DNA of 54,616 nucleotides. Origin: Liolophura sinensis (lineage: Eukaryota > Mollusca > Polyplacophora > Chitonida > Chitonidae). Positions 37,089 through 51,300 of the stretch are shown here, piece by piece. The stretch lies in the NCBI RefSeq assembly GCF_032854445.1, contig NW_027018223.1, positions 1 through 54,616 on the forward strand, in the 5' to 3' direction. Position 1 is the first letter of the stretch; each line of letters starts with the position of its first letter. Made by a program: the position numbers and the translations under genes. The notes under the pieces are model-generated. The model worked only from the letters and a program-made list of their open reading frames with translations, did not search any database and was not told the origin of the DNA.

Positions 37089-40000
37089 TTCGATTTCTCG
37101 TCACAAAATACGTCGGATTAGCCTCTTACCAGCAGCACTGGAACAGTTTTTCCACTTTTGCATTTTTACCTGGTCTTTTTGTTAATTGAAATCGGCTACA
37201 CTGTACTCTGTACAATCGCGACTGGTCATTACTATATTCAACTTTTGACTATAAGTTATGTGCCCTTCGGTAGCCCAGAAGACCTGAAATCTTTGGGCCA
37301 AGCCCATTTAACTCACCCAGCAATTGTCTTACTTCTAAGTCCAAGACAATCTCAATGTCTTTATCTACGTGTAGAAAAACCACACCATTTGTACATAAAA
37401 AACACAAGGTACTTGATACAGTCTGCTGTAAAAAGTACAACTAAACAGTGACCCACATTTATAATGTGCCAAAAGATGCGGAATTGGGCCAGGCATCGGC
37501 AGCTGTTAAAAAATTGCAAATATCCCTGGTTTCCATGGAGTAAGAGCCGTTGCTGGGCACGTGATTATGACATCAATATTCATTGATTTGTCGCTACAGC
37601 CAAAAGTATTGGTCGGAGAGCAAGGCGGTTTGCACCATTCGATTTCTCGTCACAAAATACGTCGGATTAGTCTCTTACTAGCAGCACTGGAACAGTTTTT
37701 CCACTTTTGCATTTTTGCCTGGTCTTTTTGTTAATTGAAATCGGCTACACTGTACTCTGTACAATCGCGACTGGTCATTACTATATTCAACTTTTGACTA
37801 TAAGTTATGTGCCCTTCGGTAGCCCAGAAGACCTGAAATCTTTGGGCTAAGCCCATTTAACTCACCCAGCAATTGCCTTACTTCTAAGTGCAAGACAATC
37901 TCAATGTCTTTATCTACGTGTAGAAAAACCACACCATTTGTACATGAAACACACAAGGTACTTGATACAGTCTGCTGTAAAAAGTACAACTGAACACTGA
38001 CTCACTTCAGTAAGGTGCCAAAAGATGCGGAATTGAGCCAGGCATCGGCAGCTGTTGAAAAATTGCCAATTTCCCTGGTTTCCATGGAGTAAGAGCCGTT
38101 GCTGGGCACGTGATTATGACATAAATGATCATTCAATTGTCACTACAGCCAAAAGTATTGGTCGGAGAGCAACGCGGTTTGCACCATTCGATTTGTCGTC
38201 ACAAAATACGTCGGATTAGCCTCTTACCAGCAGCACTGGAACTGTTTTTCCACTTTTGCATTTTTACCTGGTCTTTTTGTTAATTGAAATCGGCTACACT
38301 GTACTCTGTACAATCGCGACTGGTCATTACTATATTCAACTTTTGACTATAAGTTATGTGCCCTTCGGTAGCCCAGAAGACGTCAAATCTTTGGGCTAAG
38401 CCCATTTAACTCACCCAGCAATTGTCTTAATTCTAAGTCCAAGACAATCTCAATGTCTTTATCTACGTGTAGAAAAACCAGACCATTTGTACATAAAAAA
38501 CACAAGGTACTTGATACAGTCTGCTGTAAAAAGTACAACTGACCACAGACCCACATGAATAAGGTGCCAAAAGATGCGGAATTGGGCCAGGCATTGGCAG
38601 CTGTTGAAAAATTGCAAATTTCCCTGGTTTCCATGGAGTAAGAGCCGTTGCCGGGCACGTGATTATGACATAAATGATCATTCAATTGTCACTACAGCCA
38701 AAAGTATTGGTCGGAGAGCAACGCGGATTGCACCATTCGATTTCTCGTCACAAAATACGTCGGATTAGCCTCTTACCAGCAGCACTGGAACAGTTTTTCC
38801 ACTTTTGCATTTTTACCTGGTCTTTTTGTTAATTGAAATCGGCTACACTGTACTCTGTACAATCGCGACTGGTCATTACTATATTCAACTTTTGACTATA
38901 AGTTATGTGCCCTTCGGTAGCCCAGAAGACCTGAAATCTTTGGGCCAAGCCCATTTAACTCACCCAGCAATTGTCTTACTTCTAAGTCCAAGACAATCTC
39001 AATGTCTTTATCTACGTGTAGAAAAACCACACCATTTGTACATAAAAAACACAAGGTACTTGATACAGTCTGCTGTAAAAAGTACAACTGAACACTGACC
39101 CACATTTATAAGGTGCCAAAAGATGCGGAATTGGGCCAGGCATCGGCAGCTGTTAAAAAATTGCAAATATCCCTGGCTTCCATGGAGTAAGAGCCGTTGC
39201 TGGGCACGTGATTATGACATCAATATTCATTGACTTGTCGCTACAGCCAAAAGTATTGGTCGGAGAGCAAGGCGGTTTGCACCATTCGATTTCTCGTCAC
39301 AAAATACGTCGGATTAGTTTCTTACCAGCTGCACTGGAACAGTTTTTCCACTTTTGCATTTTTGCCTGGACTTTTTGTTAATTGAAATCGGCTACACTGT
39401 ACTCTGTACAATCGCGACTGGTCATTACTATATTCAACTTTTGACTATAAGTTATGTGCCCTTCGGTAGCCCAGAAGACGTCAAATCTTTGGGCTAAGCC
39501 CATTTAACTCACCCAGCAATTGCCTTACTTCTAAGTGCAAGACAATCTCAATGTCTTTATCTACGTGTAGAAAAACCACACCATTTGTACGTGAGAAACA
39601 CAAGGTACTTGATACAGTCTGCTGTAAAAAGTACAACTGAACACTGACCAACTTCAGTAAGGTGCCAAAAGATGCGGAATTGAGCCAGGCATCGGCAGCT
39701 GTTGAAAAATTGCAAATTTCTCTGGTTTCCATGGAGTAAGAGCCGTTGCTGTGCACGTGATTATGACATAAGTGATCATTCAATTGTCACTACAGCCAAA
39801 AGTATTGGTCGGAGAGCAACGCGGTTTGCACCATTCGATTTCTCGTCACAAAACACGTCGGATTAGCCTCTTACCAGCAGCACTGGAACAGTTTTCGCAC
39901 TTTTGCATTTTTGCCTGGTCTTTTTGTTAATTGAAATCGGCTACACTGTACTCTGTACAATCGCGACTGGTCATTACTATATTCAACTTTTGACTATAAG

Positions 40001-41830
40001 TTATGTGCCCTTCGGTAGCCCAGAAGACGTCAAATCTTTGGGCTAAGCCCATTTAACTCACCCAGCAATTGTCTTACTTCTAAGTGCAAGACAATCTCAA
40101 TGTCTTTATCTACGTGTAGAAAAACCACACCATTTGTACGTGAAAAACACAAGGTACTTGATACAGTCTGCTGTAAAAAGTACAACTAAACACTGACCCA
40201 CATTTATAAGGTGCCAAAAGGTGCGGAATTGGGCCAGGCATCGGCAGCTGTTGAAAAATTGCAAATTTCCCTGGTTTCCATGGAGTAAGAGCCGTTGCTG
40301 GGCACGTGATTATGATATAAATGATCATTCAATTGTCACAACAGCCAAAAGTATTGGTCGGAGAGCAACGCGGTTTGCACCATTCGATTTCTCGTCACAA
40401 AATACGTCGGAGTAGCCTCTTACCAGCAGCACTGGAACAGTTTTCGCACTTTTGCATTTTTGCCTCGTCTTTTTGTTAATTGAAATCGGCTACACTGTAC
40501 TCTGTACAATCGCGACTGGTCATTACTATATTCAACTTTTGACTATAAGTTATGTGCCCTTCGGTAGCCCAGAAGACGTCAAATCTTTGGGCTAAGCCCA
40601 TTTAACTCACCCAGCAATTGTCTTACTTCTAAGTCAAGACAATCTCAATGTCTTTATCTACGTGTAGAAAAACCACACCATTTGTACGTGAAAAACACAA
40701 GGTACTTGATACAGTCTGCTGTAAAAAGTACAACTAAACACTGACCCACATTTATAAGGTGCCAAAAGGTGCGGAATTGGGCCAGGCATCGGCAGCTGTT
40801 AAAAAATTGCAAATATCCCTGGTTTCCATGGAGTAAGAGCCGTTGCTGGGCACGTGATTATGACATTAATGATCATTCAATTGTCGCTACAGCCAAACGT
40901 ATTGGTCGGAGAGCAACGCGGTTTGCACCATTCGATTTCTCGTCACAAAATACGTCGGATTAGCCTCTTACCAGCAGCACTGGAACAGTTTTTCCACTTT
41001 TGCATTTTTGCCTGGTCTTTTTGTTAATTGAAATCGGCTACACTGTACTCTGTACAATCGCGACTGGTCATTACTATATTCAACTTTTGACTATAAGTTA
41101 TGTGCCCTTCGGTAGCCCAGAAGACCTGAAATCTTTGGGCTAAGCCCATTTAACTCACCCAGCAATTGTCTTACTTCTAAGTGCAAGACAATCTCAATGT
41201 CTTTATCTACGTGTAGAAAAACCACACCATTTGTACGTGATAAACACAAGGTACTTGATACAGTCTGCTGTAAAAAGTACAACTGAACACTGACCCACTT
41301 CAGTAAGGTGCCAAAAGATGCGGAATTGAGCCAGGCATCGGCAGCTGTTGAAAAATTGCAAATTTCCCTGGTTTCCATGGAGTAAGAGCCGTTGCCGGGC
41401 ACGTGATTATGACATAAATGATCATTCAATTGTCACTACAGCCAAAAGTATTGGTCGGAGAACAACGCGGTTTGCACCATTCGATTTCTCGTCACAAAAT
41501 ACGTCGGATTAGCCTCTTACCAGCAGCACTGGAACAGTTTTTCCACTTTTGCATTTTTACCTGGTCTTTTTGTTAATTGAAATCGGCTACACTGTACTCT
41601 GTACAATCGCGACTGGTCATTACTATATTCAACTTTTGACTATAAGTTATGTGCCCTTCGGTAGCCCAGAAGACCTGAAATCTTTGGGCTAAGCCCATTT
41701 AACTCACCCAGCAATTGTCTTACTTTTAAGTCCAAGACAATCTCAATGTCTTTATCTACGTGTAGAAAAACCACTCCATTTGTACATAAAAAACACAAGG
41801 TACTTGATACAGTCTGCTGTAAAAAGTACA
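37089..41830 (+). repeat. Long higher-order block, copy 2, with one extra monomer
   Basis: Collinear copy of 31050-35242. The junction reads GATTAGTTTCTTACCAGCTGC near 32724 in copy 1 and near 39312 in copy 2. The equivalent position one monomer earlier in copy 2 (near 38763) reads GATTAGCCTCTTACCAGCAGC. About 549 bp (roughly 38.76-39.31 kb) is therefore present only here. One base is missing near 40634 (AAGTCAAGAC for AAGTCCAAGAC). The third copy of the four-monomer block forms the end of this segment. Confidence 0.85.
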
Positions 41831-43368
41831 ACTAAACACTGACCCACATTTATAAGGTGCCAAAAGATGCGGAATTGGGCCAGGCATCGGCAGCTGTTGA
41901 AAAATTGCAAATATCCCTGGCTTCCATGGAGTAAGAGCCGTTGCTGTGCACGTGATTATGACATCAATATTCATTGATTTGTCGCTACAGCCAAAAGTAT
42001 TGGTCGGAGAGCAAGGCGGTTTGCACCATTCGATTTCTCGTCACAAAATACGTCGGATTAGCCTCTTACCAGCAGCACTGGAACAGTTTTCGCACTTTTG
42101 CATTTTTGCCTGGTCTTTTTGTTAATTGAAATCGGCTACACTGTACTCTGTACAATCGCGACTGGTCATTACTATATTCAACTTTTGACTATAAGTTATG
42201 TGCCCTTCGGTAGCCCAGAAGACCTGAAATCTTTGGGCTAAGCCCATTTAACTCACCCAGCAATTGTCTTACTTCTAAGTGCAAGACAATCTCAATGTCT
42301 TTATCTACGTGTAGAAAAACCACACCATTTGTACGTGAAAAACACAAGGTACTTGATACAGTCTGCTGTAAAAAGTACAACTAAACACTGGCCCACATTT
42401 ATAAGGTGCCAAAAGGTGCGGAATTGGGCCAGGCATCGGCAGCTGTTAAAAAATTGCAAATATCCCTGGTTTCCATGGAGTAAGAGCCGTTGCTGGGCAC
42501 GTGATTATGACATTAATGATCATTCAATTGTCGCTACAGCCAAACGTATTGGTCGGAGAGCAACGCGGTTTGCACCATTCGATTTCTCGTCACAAAATAC
42601 GTCGGATTAGCCTCTTACCAGCAGCACTGGAACAGTTTTTCCACTTTTGCATTTTTGCCTGGTCTTTTTGTTAATTGAAATCGGCTACACTGTACTCTGT
42701 ACAATCGCGACTGGTCATTACTATATTCAACTTTTGACTATAAGTTATGTGCCCTTCGGTAGCCCAGAAGACCTGAAATCTTTGGGCTAAGCCCATTTAA
42801 CTCACCCAGCAATTGTCTTACTTCTAAGTCCAAGACAATCTCAATGTCTTTATCTACGTGTAGAAAAACCACACCATTTGTACGTGATAAACACAAGGTA
42901 CTTGATACAGTCTGCTGTAAAAAGTACAACTGAACACTGACCCACTTCAGTAAGGTGCCAAAAGATGCGGAATTGAGCCAGGCATCGGCAGCTGTTGAAA
43001 AATTGCAAATTTCCCTGGTTTCCATGGAGTAAGAGCCGTTGCTGGGCACGTGATTATGACATAAATGATCATTCAATTGTCACTACAGCCAAAAGTATTG
43101 GTCGGAGAGCAACGCGGTTTGCACCATTCGATTTCTCGTCACAAAATACGTCGGATTAGCCTCTTACCAGCAGCACTGGAACAGTTTTTCCACTTTTGCA
43201 TTTTTACCTGGTCTTTTTGTTAATTGAAATCGGCTACACTGTACTCTGTACAATCGCGACTGGTCATTACTATATTCAACTTTTGACTATAAGTTATGTG
43301 CCCTTCGGTAGCCCAGAAGACCTGAAATCTTTGGGCTAATCCCATTTAACTCACCCAGCAATTGTCTT
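41831..43368 (+). repeat. Satellite segment repeating its neighbour at three-monomer spacing
   Basis: The monomers with anchors 42473 and 43022 repeat those at 40826 and 41375 exactly three monomers (1647 bp) later. They carry the same marker pair: ATTAATGATCATT, followed in the next monomer by GTGATAAAC (near 42892). The clean 549-bp spacing ends just downstream of this segment. Confidence 0.8.
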
Positions 43369-46300
43369 ACTTCTAAGTCCAAGACAATCTCAATGTCTTT
43401 ATCTACGTGTAGAAAAACCACACCATTTGTACATAAAAAACACAAGGTACTTGATACAGTCTGCTGTAAAAAGTACAACTAAACACTGACCCACATTTAT
43501 AAGGTGCCAAAAGATGCGGAATTGGGCCAGGCATCGGCAGCTGTTGAAAAATTGCAAATATCCCTGGCTTCCATGGAGTAAGAGCCGTTGCTGGGCACGT
43601 GATTATGACATCAATATTTATTGATTTGTCGCTACAGCCAAAAGTATTGGTCGGAGAGCAAGGCGGTTTGCACCATTCGATTTCTCGTCACAAAATACGT
43701 CGGATTAGCCTCTTACCAGCAGCACTGGAACAGTTTTTCCACTTTTGCATTTTTGCCTGGTCTTTTTGTTAATTGAAATCGGCTACACTGTACTCTGTAC
43801 AATCGCGACTGGTCATTACTATATTCAACTTTTGACAATAAGTTATGTGCCCTTCGGTAGCCCAGAAGACCTGAAATCTTTGGGCTAAGCCCATTTAACT
43901 CACCCAGCAATTGCCTTACTTCTAAGTGCAAGACAATCTCAATGTCTTTATCTACGTGTAGAAAAACCACACCATTTGTACGTGAAAAAACACAAGGTAC
44001 TTGATACAGTCTGCTGTAAAAAGTACAACTGAACACTGACTGACTTCAGTAAGGTGCCAAAAGATGCGGAATTGAGCCAGGCATCGGCAGCTGTTGAAAA
44101 ATTGCCAGTTTCCCTGGTTTCCATGAAGTAAGAGCCGTTGCTGGGCACGTGATTATGACATAAATGATCATTCAATTGTCACTACAGCCAAAAGTATTGG
44201 TCGGAGAGCAACGCGGTTTGCACCATTCGATTTCTCGTCACAAATTACGTCGGATTAGCCTCTTACCAGCAGCACTGGAACAGTTTTTCCACTTTTCCAT
44301 TTTTACCTGGTCTTTTTGTTAATTGAAATCGGCTACACTGTACTCTGTACAATCGCGACTGGTCATTACTATATTCAACTTTTGACTATAAGTTATGTGC
44401 CCTTCGGTAGCCCAGAAGACGTCAAATCTTTGGGCTAAGCCCATTTAACTCACCCAGCAATTGCCTTACTTCTAAGTGCAAGACAATCTCAATGTCTTTA
44501 TCTACGTGTAGAAAAACCACACCATTTGTACGTGAGAAACACAAGTACTTGATACAGTCTGCTGTAAAAAGTACAACTGAACACTGACCAACTTCAGTAA
44601 GGTGCCAAAAGATGCGGAATTGAGCCAGGCATCGGCAGCTGTTTAAAAAAATTGCAAATTTCCCTGGTTTCCATGGAGTAAGAGCCGTTGCTGGGCACGT
44701 GATTATGACATAAATGATCATTCAATTGTCACTACAGCCAAAAGTATTGGTCGGAGAGCAACGCGGTTTGCACCATTCGATTTCTCGTCACAAAATACGT
44801 CGGATTAGCCTCTACCAGCAGCACTGGAACAGTTTTCGCACTTTTGCATTTTTGGCCTGGTCTTTTTGTTAATTGAAATCGGCTACACTGTACTCTGTAC
44901 AATCGCGACTGGTCATTACTATATTCAACTTTGACTATAAGTTATGTGCCCTTCGGTAGCCCAGAAGACCTGAAATCTTTGGGCTAAGCCATTTAACCTC
45001 ACCCAGCAATTGCCTTACTTCTAAGTGCAAGACAATCTCAATGTCTTTATCAACGTGTAGAAAAACACACACACATTTGTACATAAAAAACACAAGGTAC
45101 TTGATACAGTCTGCTGTAAAAAGTACAACTAAACACTGACCCACATTTATAAGGTGCCAAAGATGCGGAATTGGGCCAGCATCGGCAGCTGTTGAAAAAT
45201 TGCAAATATCCCTGGCTTCCATGGAGTAAGAGCCGTTGCTGGGCACGTGATTATGGACATCAATATTTATTGATTTGTCGCTACAGCCAAAAGTATTGGT
45301 CGGAGAGCAAGGCGGTTTGCACCATTCGATTTCTCGTCACAAAATACGTCGGATTAGCCTCTTACAGCAGCACTGGAACAGTTTTTCCACTTTTGCATTT
45401 TTGCCTGGTCTTTTTGTTAATTGAAATCGGCTACACTGTACTAAACTGTACAATCGCGAGCTGGTCATTACTATATTCAACTTTTGACAATAAGTTATGT
45501 GCCCTTCGGTAAGCCCAGAAGACCTGAATCTTTGGGCTAAGCCCATTTAACTCACCCAGCAATTGCCTTACTTCTAAGTGGCAAGACAATCTCAATGTCT
45601 TTATCTACGTGTAGAAAAACCACACCATTTGTACGTGAAAAACACAAGGTACTTGATACAGTCTGCTGTAAAAAGTACAACTGAACACTGACTGACTTCA
45701 GTAAGGTGCCAAAAGATGCGGAATTGAGCCAGGCATCGGCAGCTGTTGAAAAATTGCCAATTTCCCTGGTTTCCATGGAGTAAGAGCCGTTGCTGGGCAC
45801 GTGATTATGACATAAATGATCATTCAATTGTCACTACAGCCAAAAGTATTGGTCGGAGAGCAACGCGGTTTGCACCATTCGATTTCTCGTCACAAATTAC
45901 GTCGGATTAGCCTCTTACCAGCAGCACTGGAACAGTTTTTCCACTTTTCATTTTTACCTGGTCTTTTTGTTAATTGAAATCGGCTACACTGTACTCTGTA
46001 CAATCGCGACTGGTCATTACTATATTCAACTTTTGACTATAAGTATGTGCCCTTCGGTAGCCCAGAAGACGTCAAATCTTTGGGCTAAGCCCATTTACTC
46101 ACCCAGCAATTGCCTTACTTCTAAGTGCAAGACAATCTCAATGTCTTATCTACGTGTAGAAAAAACCACACCATTTGTACGTGAGAAACACAAGGTACTT
46201 GATACAGTCTGCTGTAAAAAGTACAACTGAACACTGACCAACTTCAGTAGGTGCCAAAAGATGCGGAATTGAGCCAGGCATCGGCAGCTGTTAAAAAAAT

Positions 46301-48311
46301 TGCAAATTTCCCTGGTTTCCATGGAGTAAGAGCCGTTGCTGGGGCACGTGATTATGACATAAATGATCATTCAATTGTCACTACAGCCAAAAGTATTGGT
46401 CGGAGAGCAACGCGGTTTGCACCATTCGATTTCTCGTCACAAAATACGTCGGATTAGCCTCTTACCAGCAGCACTGGAACAGTTTTCGCACTTTTGCATT
46501 TTTGCCTGGTCTTTTTTGTTAATTGAAATCGGCTACACTGTACTCTGTACAATCGCGACTGGTCATTACTATATTCAACTTTTGACTATAAGTTATGTGC
46601 CCTTCGGTAGCCCAGAAGACCTGAAATCTTTGGGCTAAGCCCATTTAACTCACCCAGCCAATTGCCTTACTTCTAAGTGCAAGGACATTCTCAATGTCTT
46701 TATCTACGTGTAGAAAAACCACACATTTGTACATAAAAAACACAAGGTACTTGATACAGTCTGCTGTAAAAAGTACAACTAAACACTGACCCACATTTAT
46801 AAGGTGCCAAAAGATGCGGAATTGGGCCCAGGCATCGGCAGCTGTTGAAAAATTGCAAATATCCCTGGCTTCCATGGAGTAAGAGCCGTTGCTGGGCACG
46901 TGATTATGACATCAATATTTATTGATTTGTCGCTACAGCCAAAAGTATTGGTCGGAGAGCAAGGCGGTTTGCACCATTCGATTTCTCGTCACAAAATACG
47001 TCGGATTAGCCTCTTACCAGCAGCACTGGAACAGTTTTTCCACTTTTGCATTTTTGCCTGGTCTTTTTGTTAATTGAAATCGGCTACACTGTACTCTGTA
47101 CAATCGCGACTGGTCATTACTATATTCAACTTTTGACAATAAGTTATGTGCCCTTCGGTAGCCCAGAAGACCTGAAATCTTTGGCTAAGCCCATTTAACT
47201 CACCCAGCAATTGCCTTACTTCTAAGTGCAAGACAATCTCAATGTCTTTATCTACGTGTAGAAAAACCACACCATTTGTACGTGAAACAAGGTACTTGAT
47301 ACAGTCTGCTGTAAAAAGTACAACTGAACACTGACTGACTTCAGTAAGGTGCCAAAAGATGCGGAATTGAGCCAGGCATCGGCAGCTGTTGAAAAATTGC
47401 CAATTTCCCTGGTTTCCATGGAGTAAGAGCCGTTGCTGGGCACGTGATTATGACATAAATGATCATTCAATTGTCACTACAGCCAAAAGTATTGGTCGGA
47501 GAGCAACGCGGTTTGCACCATTCGATTTCTCGTCACAAATTACGTCGGATTAGCCTCTTACCAGCAGCACTGGAACAGTTTTTCCACTTTTCCATTTTTA
47601 CCTGGTCTTTTTGTTAATTGAAATCGGCTACACTGTACTCTGTACAATCGCGACTGGTCATTACTATATTCAACTTTTGACTATAAGTTATGTGCCCTTC
47701 GGTAGCCCAGAAGACGTCAAATCTTTGGGCTAAGCCCATTTAACTCACCCAGCAATTGCCTTACTTCTAAGTGCAAGACAATCTCAATGTCTTTATCTAC
47801 GTGTAGAAAAACCACACCATTTGTACGTGAGAAACACAAGGTACTTGATACAGTCTGCTGTAAAAAGTACAACTGAACACTGACCAACTTCAGTAAGGTG
47901 CCAAAAGATGCGGAATTGAGCCAGGCATCGGCAGCTGTTAAAAAATTGCAAATTTCCCTGGTTTCCATGGAGTACGAGCCGTTGCCTGGGCACGTGATTA
48001 TGACATAAATGATCATTCAATTGTCACTACAGCCAAAAGTATTGGGTCGGAGAGCAACGCGGTTTGCACCATTCGATTTCTCGTCACAAAATACGTCGGA
48101 TTAGCCTCTTACCAGCAGCACTGGAACAGTTTTCGCACTTTGCATTTTTGCCTGGTCTTTTTGTTAATTGAAATCGGCTACACTGTACTCTGTACAATCG
48201 CGACTGGTCCATACTATATTCAACTTTTGACTATAAGTTATGTGCCCTTCGGTAGCCCAGAAGACCTGAAATCTTGGGCTAAGCCCATTTAACTCACCCA
48301 GCAATTGCCTT
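43369..48311 (+). repeat. Higher-order repeat: second trimer type, three copies, rich in indels
   Basis: The order r-p-q occurs three times (anchors 43571/44121/44671, 45219/45773/46319, 46872/47416/47965). Type r has CTGGCTTCC and the alternative haplotype CATCAATATTTATTG. Type p has GACTGACTTCAG with TTGCCAATTT or TTGCCAGTTT. Type q has GTGAGAAAC with GACCAACTTCAG. Anchor spacing varies between 544 and 554 because of scattered single-base gains and losses. The copy around 45.0-45.5 kb is the most disturbed. Confidence 0.88.
45000..45530 (+). repeat. Most disturbed monomer in the array
   Basis: Small changes are packed here: ACACACACACATTTG for ACCACACCATTTG, CAACGTG for CTACGTG, TACTAAACTG for TACTCTG, GCGAGCTGG for GCGACTGG, GGTAAGCCC for GGTAGCCC, and lost bases at CCAAAGATG and CCAGCATC. 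Neighbouring monomers lack these, which points to poor local consensus or to a decayed copy. Confidence 0.7.
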
Positions 48312-51300
48312 ACTTCTAAGTGCAAGACAATCTCAATGTCTTTATCTACGTGTAGAAAAACCACACCATTTGTACGTGAGAAACACAAGGTACTTGATAC
48401 AGTCTGCTGTAAAAGTACAACTGAACACTGACTCACTTCAGTAAGGTGCCAAAAGATGCGGAATTGAGCCAGGCATCGGCAGCTGTTGAAAAATTGCCAA
48501 ATTTCCCTGGGTTCCATGGAGTAAGAGCCGTTGCTGGGCACGTGATTATGACATAAATGATCATTCAATTGTCACTACAGCCAAAAGTATTGGTCGGAGA
48601 GCAAGGCGGTTTGCACCATTCGATTTCTCGTCACAAAATACGTCGGATTAGCCTCTTCCCAGCAGCACTGGAACAGTTTTTCCACTTTTGCATTTTTACC
48701 TGGTCTTTTTGTTAATTGAAATCGGCTACACTGTACTCTGTACAATCGCGACTGGTCATTACTATATTCAACTTTTGACTATAAGTTATGTGGCCTTCGG
48801 TAGCCCAGAAGACGTCAAATCTTTGGGCTAAGCCCATATACCTCACCCAGCAATTGTCTTACTTCTCAGTCCAAGACAATCTCAATGTCTTTATCTACGT
48901 GTAGAAAAACCAGACCATTTGTACATAAAAAACACAAGGTACTTGATACAGTCTGCTGTAAAAAGTACAACTGACCACAGACCCACATTTATAAGGTGCC
49001 AAAAGATGCGGAATTGAGCCAGGTATCGGCAGCTGTTGAAAAATTGCCAATTTCCCTGGTTTCCATGGAGTAAGAGCCGTTGCTGTGCACGTGATTATGA
49101 CATAAATGATCATTCAATTGTCGCTACAGGCAAAAGTATTGGTCGGAGAGCCACGCGGTTTGCACCTTTCGATTTGTCGTCACAAAATACGTCGGATTAG
49201 CCTCTTACCAGCAGCACTGGAAGAATTTTTCCCAATTTTGCGTTTTTGCCTGGTGTTTTTGTTAATTGAAATCGGCTACACTGTACTCTGTACAATCGCG
49301 ACTGGTCATTACTATATTCAACTTTTGACTATAAGTTATGTGCCCTTCGGTAGCCCAGAAGATCTGAAATCTTTGGGCTAAGCCCATTTAACTCACCCAG
49401 CAATTGCCTTACTTCTAAGTGCAAGACAATCTCAATGTCTTTATCTACGTGTAGAAAAACCACACCATTTGTACATAAAAAACACAAGGTACTTGATACA
49501 GTCTGCTGTAAAAAGTACAACTAAACACTGACCCACATTTATAAGGTGCCAAAAGATGCGGAATTGGGCCAGGTATCGGCAGCTGTTGAAAAATTGCCAA
49601 TTTCCCTGGTTTCCATGGAGTAAGAGCCGTTGCTGGGCACGTGATTATGACATAAATGATCATTCAGTTGTCGCTACAGGCAAAAGTATTGGTCGGAGAG
49701 CAACGCGGTTTGCACCATTCGATTTGTCGTCACAAAATACGTCGGATAAGCCTCTTACCAGCAGCAGTGGAACAATTTTTCCAATTTTGCGTTTTTGCCT
49801 GGTCTTTTTGTTAATTGAAATCGGCTACACTGTACTCTGTACAATCGCGACTGGTCATTACTATATTCAACTTTTGACTATAAGTTATGTGCCCTTCGGT
49901 AGCCCAGAAGACCTGAAATCTTTGGGCTAAGCCCATTTAACTCACCCAGCAATTGCCTTACTTCTAAGTGCAAGACAATCTCAATGTCTTTATCTACGTG
50001 TAGAAAAACCACACCATTTGTACGTGAGAAACACAAGGTACTTGATACAGTCTGCTGTAAAAAGTACAACTGAACACTGACTCACTTCAGTAAGGTGCCA
50101 AAAGATGCGGAATTGAGCCAGGCATCGGCAGCTGTTGAAAAATTGCCAATTTCCCTGGTTTCCATGGAGTAAGAGCCGTTGCTGGGCACGTGATTATGAC
50201 ATAAATGATCATTCAATTGTCACTACAGCCAAAAGTATTGGTCGGAGAGCAACGCGGTTTGCACCATTCGATTTCTCGTCACAAAATACGTCGGATTAGC
50301 CTCTTACCAGCAGCACTGGAACAGTTTTTCCACTTTTGCATTTTTACCTGGTCTTTTTGTTAATTGAAATCGGCTACACTGTACTCTGTACAATCGCGAC
50401 TGGTCATTACTATATTCAACTTTTGACTATAAGTTATGTGGCCTTCGGTAGCCAGAAGACGTCAAATCTTTGGGCTAAGCCCATATACCTCACCCAGCAA
50501 TTGTCTTACTTCTCAGTCCCAAGACAATCTCAATGTCTTTATCTACGTGTAGAAAAACCAGACCATTTGTACATAAAAAACACAAGGTACTTGATACAGT
50601 CTGCTGTAAAAAGTACAACTGACCACAGACCCACATTTATAAGGTGCCAAAAGATGCGGAATTGAGCCAGGTATCGGCAGCTGTTGAAAAATTGCCAATT
50701 TCCTGGTTTCCATGGAGTAAGAGCCGTTGCTGTGCACGTGATTATGACATAAATGATCATTCAATTGTCGCTACAGGCAAAAAGTATTGGTCGGAGAGCC
50801 ACGCGGTTTGCACCATTCGATTTGTCGTCACAAAATACGTCGGATTAGCCTCTTACCAGCAGCACTGGAAGAATTTTTCCAATTTTGCGTTTTGCCTGTG
50901 TTTTTTGTTAATTGAAATCGGCTACACTGTACTCTGTACAATCGCGACTGGTCATTACTATATTCAACTTTTGACTATAAGTTATGTGCCCTTCGGTAGC
51001 CCAGAAGATCTGAAATCTTTGGGGCTAAGCCCATTTAACTCACCCAGCAATTGCCTTACTTCTAAGTGCAAGACAATCTCAATGTCTTTATCTACGTGTA
51101 GAAAAACCACACCATTTGTACATAAAAAACACAAGGTACTTGATACAGTCTGCTGTAAAAAGTACAACTAAACACTGACCCACATTTATAAGGTGCCAAA
51201 AGATGCGGAATTGGGCCAGGTATCGGCAGCTGTTGAAAAATTGCCAATTTCCCTGGTTTCCATGGAGTAAGAGCCGTTGCTGTGCACGTGATTATGACAT

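Noticed and set aside
50644-51171. Longest frame in the window, 175 codons
   Set aside because: It is created by single-base indels that join different frames of the repeat in the indel-rich part of the window. The matching clean monomers do not have it.
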